Made by a program: the position numbers and the translations under genes. 8,694 nt of DNA, from NCBI GenBank assembly GCA_036276235.1, contig DATBDZ010000379.1, forward strand, positions 1 to 8,694. The letters are read 5' to 3'. Below, piece after piece: positions 6,339-8,694 of the stretch (position 1 is the stretch's first letter; the number at the start of each line of letters is the position of its first letter). Below the pieces are notes generated by a model. It was not told the DNA's origin. It did no database searches and saw only the letters and a list, made by a program, of their open reading frames with translations. The stretch comes from JANWHF01 sp036276235. GTDB taxonomy: Bacteria; Planctomycetota; Phycisphaerae; Tepidisphaerales; Tepidisphaeraceae.

Positions 6339-8360
6339 TCATTCAACTTTAATCACTTGAGCCCCCAGTCGATCCATCAGCTCTTTCACCAACGGTTCGC
6401 TTTCTCGTAATGAATCGACCAACTCCGGCGTAATGCGAATCGCAGCGGTTTCCGGTGCGGGAGGGGGAACTGGTCGCGGACGCGGTTCCACTTGCGGCGC
6501 AATTCTCGGGGATTCATTTGAAATCTGAGATTTGAGATTCTGTGCTGGCGCCGGCGCGGCTGCCTCATCCCCGATCACTTCAAACTTCACCCCCACGCGC
6601 TGATTCAGCACCGTGCAAAGCGTTTCGCGAAAAAGTTCCTTCTTCCCATTGCGCTCCCACGTTCGCACAAACGTCTCATGCTGCGAGGCGAAGCGAATGA
6701 CCGCCATTCCATCCTCGAGCGAAGCAAGCTGCCCCTGCGACAGCAGCGAGTGCAGCATCGGGCCGTGGGTCATGGCCAGAGCGAGAAACGCACGCCAGAC
6801 GCCGGGAAGATCCGATGCATCAACCACCTCGATATTGGCAGTTTGCGGAGCGGGTGCAGGAATCGCTTTGATCACCGGTGCCGGCGGCGATTTGCGGGCC
6901 ATCAGCGTCGAAAGCGAAACCGCTGGCCCGCTCGACCAGACCTTTCCCGGCGCGGGAAGGTCGTCGTCCTCATCTTCAGCGACGGTTGCCGTCGCGACTT
7001 GCGACTCAGCACTCGCGGCCAGCGATTCAGCAACAGCGACTTCGCTCGTCGCTTCAACAGCGCGCGATGCGGCAGGCGCATATTCGACCGGCGCTTCCAC
7101 AGTGGTTGATGCCGCCCGCGTTCGCGAAGCAGAAGGAGCACTCACGGTGTCATTTTTTTTTTGCGCCGACCCGGCGGAAGGCGTGCTCGATCTTCCACCC
7201 GTCGCCGCGCGCGGCGGGGATCCGTTCCCATCCAATCGCGAAAGCAATTCGCCGATAGACGCGAATTGATCCGCCAGCGTAATCCGCACCAGCGTCGCAT
7301 CCAGCAGCGCGCGGCCAGCCTGCGATTGGCGGATATGCCGCCGCAACTCTTCGAGGATCGTCAGGTCCTGCGTGAGCGCCACCGGATCAAACTTCTGCGC
7401 CTGAGCCGCCAGATCGTCGGTTGATAGGCCCGGCACTTCGACCAATGTCGAATCCTTGCCGCAGGTCCGCACGATCAGCAGATTCCGCAGATGATCAACC
7501 AGCGCGACAATCAACCCATCAACCGACAATCCGCCCTGAACCATCGAATCGACCTGCACCAGCACGGCTTTCACATCGCCGCTGCCGATGGCGTCCGCCA
7601 GATCAAACAGTAGCTGCGCCTTGGGCAATCCCAGAAGCTGCTCGATGTTTTCCAGTGTCAGATGTTTTTCGCCGACGCTCAGCAGCCGATCCAGCAGCGA
7701 GAGCGAATCGCGCATCGAGCCCGCCCCCGCCTTGGCGACCATCAGCAGCGCGTCCTCGTCCGCCTTGATCTTTTCCTTCTTGCAGATGTCCGCCAGATGC
7801 CCCGCGATCTCGCGGCTTGGAATATTTCGAAAATCATACCGCTGGCAGCGCGACAAAATTGTCGGCAGAACTTTCTCCGCCTCCGTCGTCGCCAGGATAA
7901 ATTTCACATGGCTGGGCGGCTCCTCCAGCGTCTTGAGCAGCGCGTTGAACGCCGACTTACTGAGCATGTGAACTTCGTCGATGATGTACACCTTGAAGCG
8001 GCTCACCGCCGGGCGGTATTGGCTGTTCTCAATCAGCTCGCGAATGTTATCGACGCCGGTATTCGAAGCCGCGTCGATCTCGATCACATCCATGTCATCC
8101 CCGCGCGCGATTGCCACGCAGGAGGCGCATTTCCCGCAAGGCGTCGCCGTCGGCCCATCCGCCTTCTGGCAATTCAGCGCCTTGGCAAGGATGCGGGCCA
8201 TCGAGGTCTTGCCGACCCCGCGTGTGCCGCAAAAGAGATACGCATGCGCGATGCGGCCAGACTCGATCGCTTTTTTCAGCGTCTGCGCAACATGATCCTG
8301 CCCGATGACTTCATCAAAGGTCGAGGAGCGATATCGGCGGGCAAGAACGGTATATGACAT
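6339..8360 (-). CDS. dnaX: DNA polymerase III subunits gamma and tau (clamp-loader ATPase)
   Basis: DnaX is the ATPase of the clamp loader that opens the beta sliding clamp; its tau form also tethers polymerase cores at the fork. The 673 residues include Walker A GTRGVGKT (45-52), zinc cysteines C64, C75, C78 and C81, Walker B IIDEVH (126-131), the SRC arginine-finger motif (170-172) and sensor 2 GSMRD with R217. Domain III runs to about 370. Residues 385-515 are an Ala/Ser/Pro/Glu-rich linker, followed by a C-terminal domain at about 516-597 and a short helical end at 640-673. The linker begins with an A10 run at codons 400-403 that probably yields a short form (separate entry). A heptad DNA repeat is read in frame at residues 608-617. 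No Shine-Dalgarno precedes the ATG at 8360; a promoter candidate close by would make the mRNA leaderless. The usual followers recR and ybaB are absent, since the downstream gene is convergent. Confidence 0.97.
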   Translation of the reverse strand: MSYTVLARRYRSSTFDEVIGQDHVAQTLKKAIESGRIAHAYLFCGTRGVGKTSMARILAKALNCQKADGPTATPCGKCASCVAIARGDDMDVIEIDAASNTGVDNIRELIENSQYRPAVSRFKVYIIDEVHMLSKSAFNALLKTLEEPPSHVKFILATTEAEKVLPTILSRCQRYDFRNIPSREIAGHLADICKKEKIKADEDALLMVAKAGAGSMRDSLSLLDRLLSVGEKHLTLENIEQLLGLPKAQLLFDLADAIGSGDVKAVLVQVDSMVQGGLSVDGLIVALVDHLRNLLIVRTCGKDSTLVEVPGLSTDDLAAQAQKFDPVALTQDLTILEELRRHIRQSQAGRALLDATLVRITLADQFASIGELLSRLDGNGSPPRAATGGRSSTPSAGSAQKKNDTVSAPSASRTRAASTTVEAPVEYAPAASRAVEATSEVAVAESLAASAESQVATATVAEDEDDDLPAPGKVWSSGPAVSLSTLMARKSPPAPVIKAIPAPAPQTANIEVVDASDLPGVWRAFLALAMTHGPMLHSLLSQGQLASLEDGMAVIRFASQHETFVRTWERNGKKELFRETLCTVLNQRVGVKFEVIGDEAAAPAPAQNLKSQISNESPRIAPQVEPRPRPVPPPAPETAAIRITPELVDSLRESEPLVKELMDRLGAQVIKVE
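6512..6539 (-). repeat. Heptad repeat read in frame inside dnaX
   Basis: On the minus strand 6539-6512 divides into four 7-base units: AATCTCA, AATCTCA, GATTTCA and AATGAAT. They encode NLKSQISNE and part of the next codon in the DnaX linker. The A/T-rich composition contrasts with the GC-rich flanks that encode Ala/Pro/Arg runs, and the unit length equals that of the intergenic foldback arms. It appears to be a repeat captured in a tolerant linker, not conserved DnaX sequence. Confidence 0.6.
7150..7163 (-). promoter_or_regulatory. dnaX: A10 slippage site in dnaX with stops in both alternative frames
   Basis: On the minus strand the in-frame codons from 7163 are CAA AAA AAA AAT, an uninterrupted run of ten A (7162-7153) encoding Q400-K-K-N403. 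Gaining one A in the transcript, or a -1 ribosomal shift, reads TGA immediately (7152-7150) and gives a 403-residue protein. Losing one A, or a +1 shift, reads ATG ACA CCG TGA, with the stop at 7144-7142, and gives 405 residues. Both products end right after domain III, where gamma ends in other bacteria. E. coli makes gamma by ribosomal frameshifting and Thermus thermophilus by slippage on an A9 run. No strong downstream hairpin or close upstream Shine-Dalgarno-like stimulator is evident, which favours RNA-polymerase slippage. Confidence 0.72.
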
Positions 8361-8368
8361 GGCGATTG

Positions 8369-8397
8369 ATTGAATGCCGAAGAATCAAAAAACGCAA
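8369..8397 (-). promoter_or_regulatory. Candidate dnaX promoter giving a leaderless transcript
   Basis: On the minus strand TTGCGT (8397-8392) and TTCAAT (8374-8369) are 17 bases apart. The -10 hexamer is identical to the one proposed for the response regulator. Only eight bases separate it from the dnaX ATG, so transcription would start at or within a base or two of the start codon. That fits the absence of a Shine-Dalgarno. The -35 match is weak. Confidence 0.3.
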
Positions 8398-8454
8398 GCA
8401 GCCGCGAGGAGCGAAGGATAACCGGATGAGCGGTTGTCGGGAAGCGAGAACGGA

Positions 8455-8503
8455 GAAGTCAGAAGCCGGAAGCCGGAAGCAAGGAGTCAGGAGCCAGGAG
8501 AAG
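8455..8503 (+). repeat. Tandem heptad run (GAAGCCG/GGAGTCA type) upstream of dnaX
   Basis: Seven consecutive 7-base units: GAAGTCA, GAAGCCG, GAAGCCG, GAAGCAA, GGAGTCA, GGAGCCA and GGAGAAG. The period and the G-A-G-CA skeleton match the foldback arms elsewhere in the window, but no inverted partner is visible on either side and the AATRAGT terminus is missing. It lies about 95 bases upstream of the dnaX start. The rest of 8361-8617 shows no gene or RNA that I recognise. Confidence 0.65.
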
Positions 8504-8617
8504 TCATGCGGCCCGTCAGCCGTGAACCAGCTTCCGCCACGCCGGGAACGAGCCTAAGGAGCCGCGCAAAGATAACTCATCCAATTCACTCGTCATTCAC
8601 GTGGGTGTTACGGGTGC

Positions 8618-8694
8618 CATGTCCCACGCTTGCGTGGGCATGTCCGTCGGCGGGATAGAGCCGTTCGCGATTGTACGACATGCCCACGCAAGCG
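8618..8694. repeat. Palindromic repeat pair (GCGTGGGCATG type) cut by window end
   Basis: The first unit (8618-8642) is a near-perfect palindrome: CATG, a bulged T, CCCACGC, TT, GCGTGGG, CATG. An 18-base stretch, CGCTTGCGTGGGCATGTC (8627-8644), recurs in exact inverse complement at 8677-8694, after a 32-base spacer. The second unit is cut off by the window end and would presumably complete another palindrome. Two inverted palindromic units with a short spacer resemble REP/BIME-type intergenic elements. From memory, similar GCGTGGGCATG palindromes are common in planctomycete intergenic DNA. Confidence 0.7.

Noticed and set aside
6613..7269. Plus-strand open frame of 218 codons opposite dnaX, running through the T10 tract.
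   Set aside because: Antisense of the low-complexity DnaX linker. The Ala/Ser-rich product has no recognisable domain and the dnaX frame is certain.
8271..8276. A6 run early in dnaX (codons 29-30) as a second frameshift site.
   Set aside because: The phase is G AAA AAA G, not the X XXY YYZ slippery heptamer, and it lies before the ATPase motifs where a shift would make no useful product.
8504..8570. Possible small SRP (4.5S) RNA upstream of dnaX: GTGAACC and CCTAAGG flank a short hairpin-like core on the plus strand.
   Set aside because: The SRP gene does lie near dnaX in some bacteria, but the invariant core (GUCAGG on one side, GGAA loop, AGCAG on the other) is missing and the helix does not close. 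A covariance-model search with the bacterial SRP families would settle it; a significant hit would reverse this.
8354..8658. Two short plus-strand frames upstream of dnaX.
   Set aside because: They read through the heptad run and the palindromic repeat, have no plausible ribosome site and no recognisable protein features.

Overview
The window looks like chromosomal DNA of a GC-rich bacterium, most likely a member of the Planctomycetota (possibly Phycisphaerae-like). This is inference, resting on the sequence style of DnaX, on a HEAT-repeat lipoprotein of a type frequent in that phylum, on weak or absent Shine-Dalgarno sites before several genes, and on repeat-rich intergenic gaps. No phage, transposase, CRISPR or tRNA/rRNA gene is visible.

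Layout. On the minus strand, read right to left, 4033 to 98 carries a single-domain response regulator, a soluble cytochrome P450, mreB and mreC. On the plus strand, 4348 to 6336 carries murI (glutamate racemase) and a HEAT-repeat lipoprotein. dnaX (minus, 8360 to 6339) converges on the lipoprotein gene with 2 bases between stop codons. The response regulator and murI are divergent across a 314-base gap. The last 334 bases hold repeats and no credible gene.

How the genes fit. MreB and MreC organise lateral wall synthesis and MurI supplies D-glutamate for peptidoglycan, so most of the window serves the cell envelope. DnaX is the clamp-loader ATPase. The P450 and the orphan receiver are accessory genes upstream of mreB; nothing shows that they act with it.

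Two signals stand out. First, dnaX contains an uninterrupted A10 run (minus strand, 7162 to 7153) at the junction between the ATPase/domain III part and the tail. A one-base slip in either direction reaches a TGA within 0 to 3 codons. This is the arrangement expected for making a short gamma-like DnaX beside full-length tau. Second, four intergenic gaps hold foldback elements of about 90 to 100 bp. Their arms are runs of degenerate 7-base units (GTTGTCA type or GTAGTCA/GAAGGCA type). Their ends share a terminus close to AATRAGTWGKCAG, although the inner units differ. They sit against stop codons, start codons and a putative -10 box. Related heptad runs occur without a partner arm upstream of dnaX and, in frame, inside the dnaX linker.
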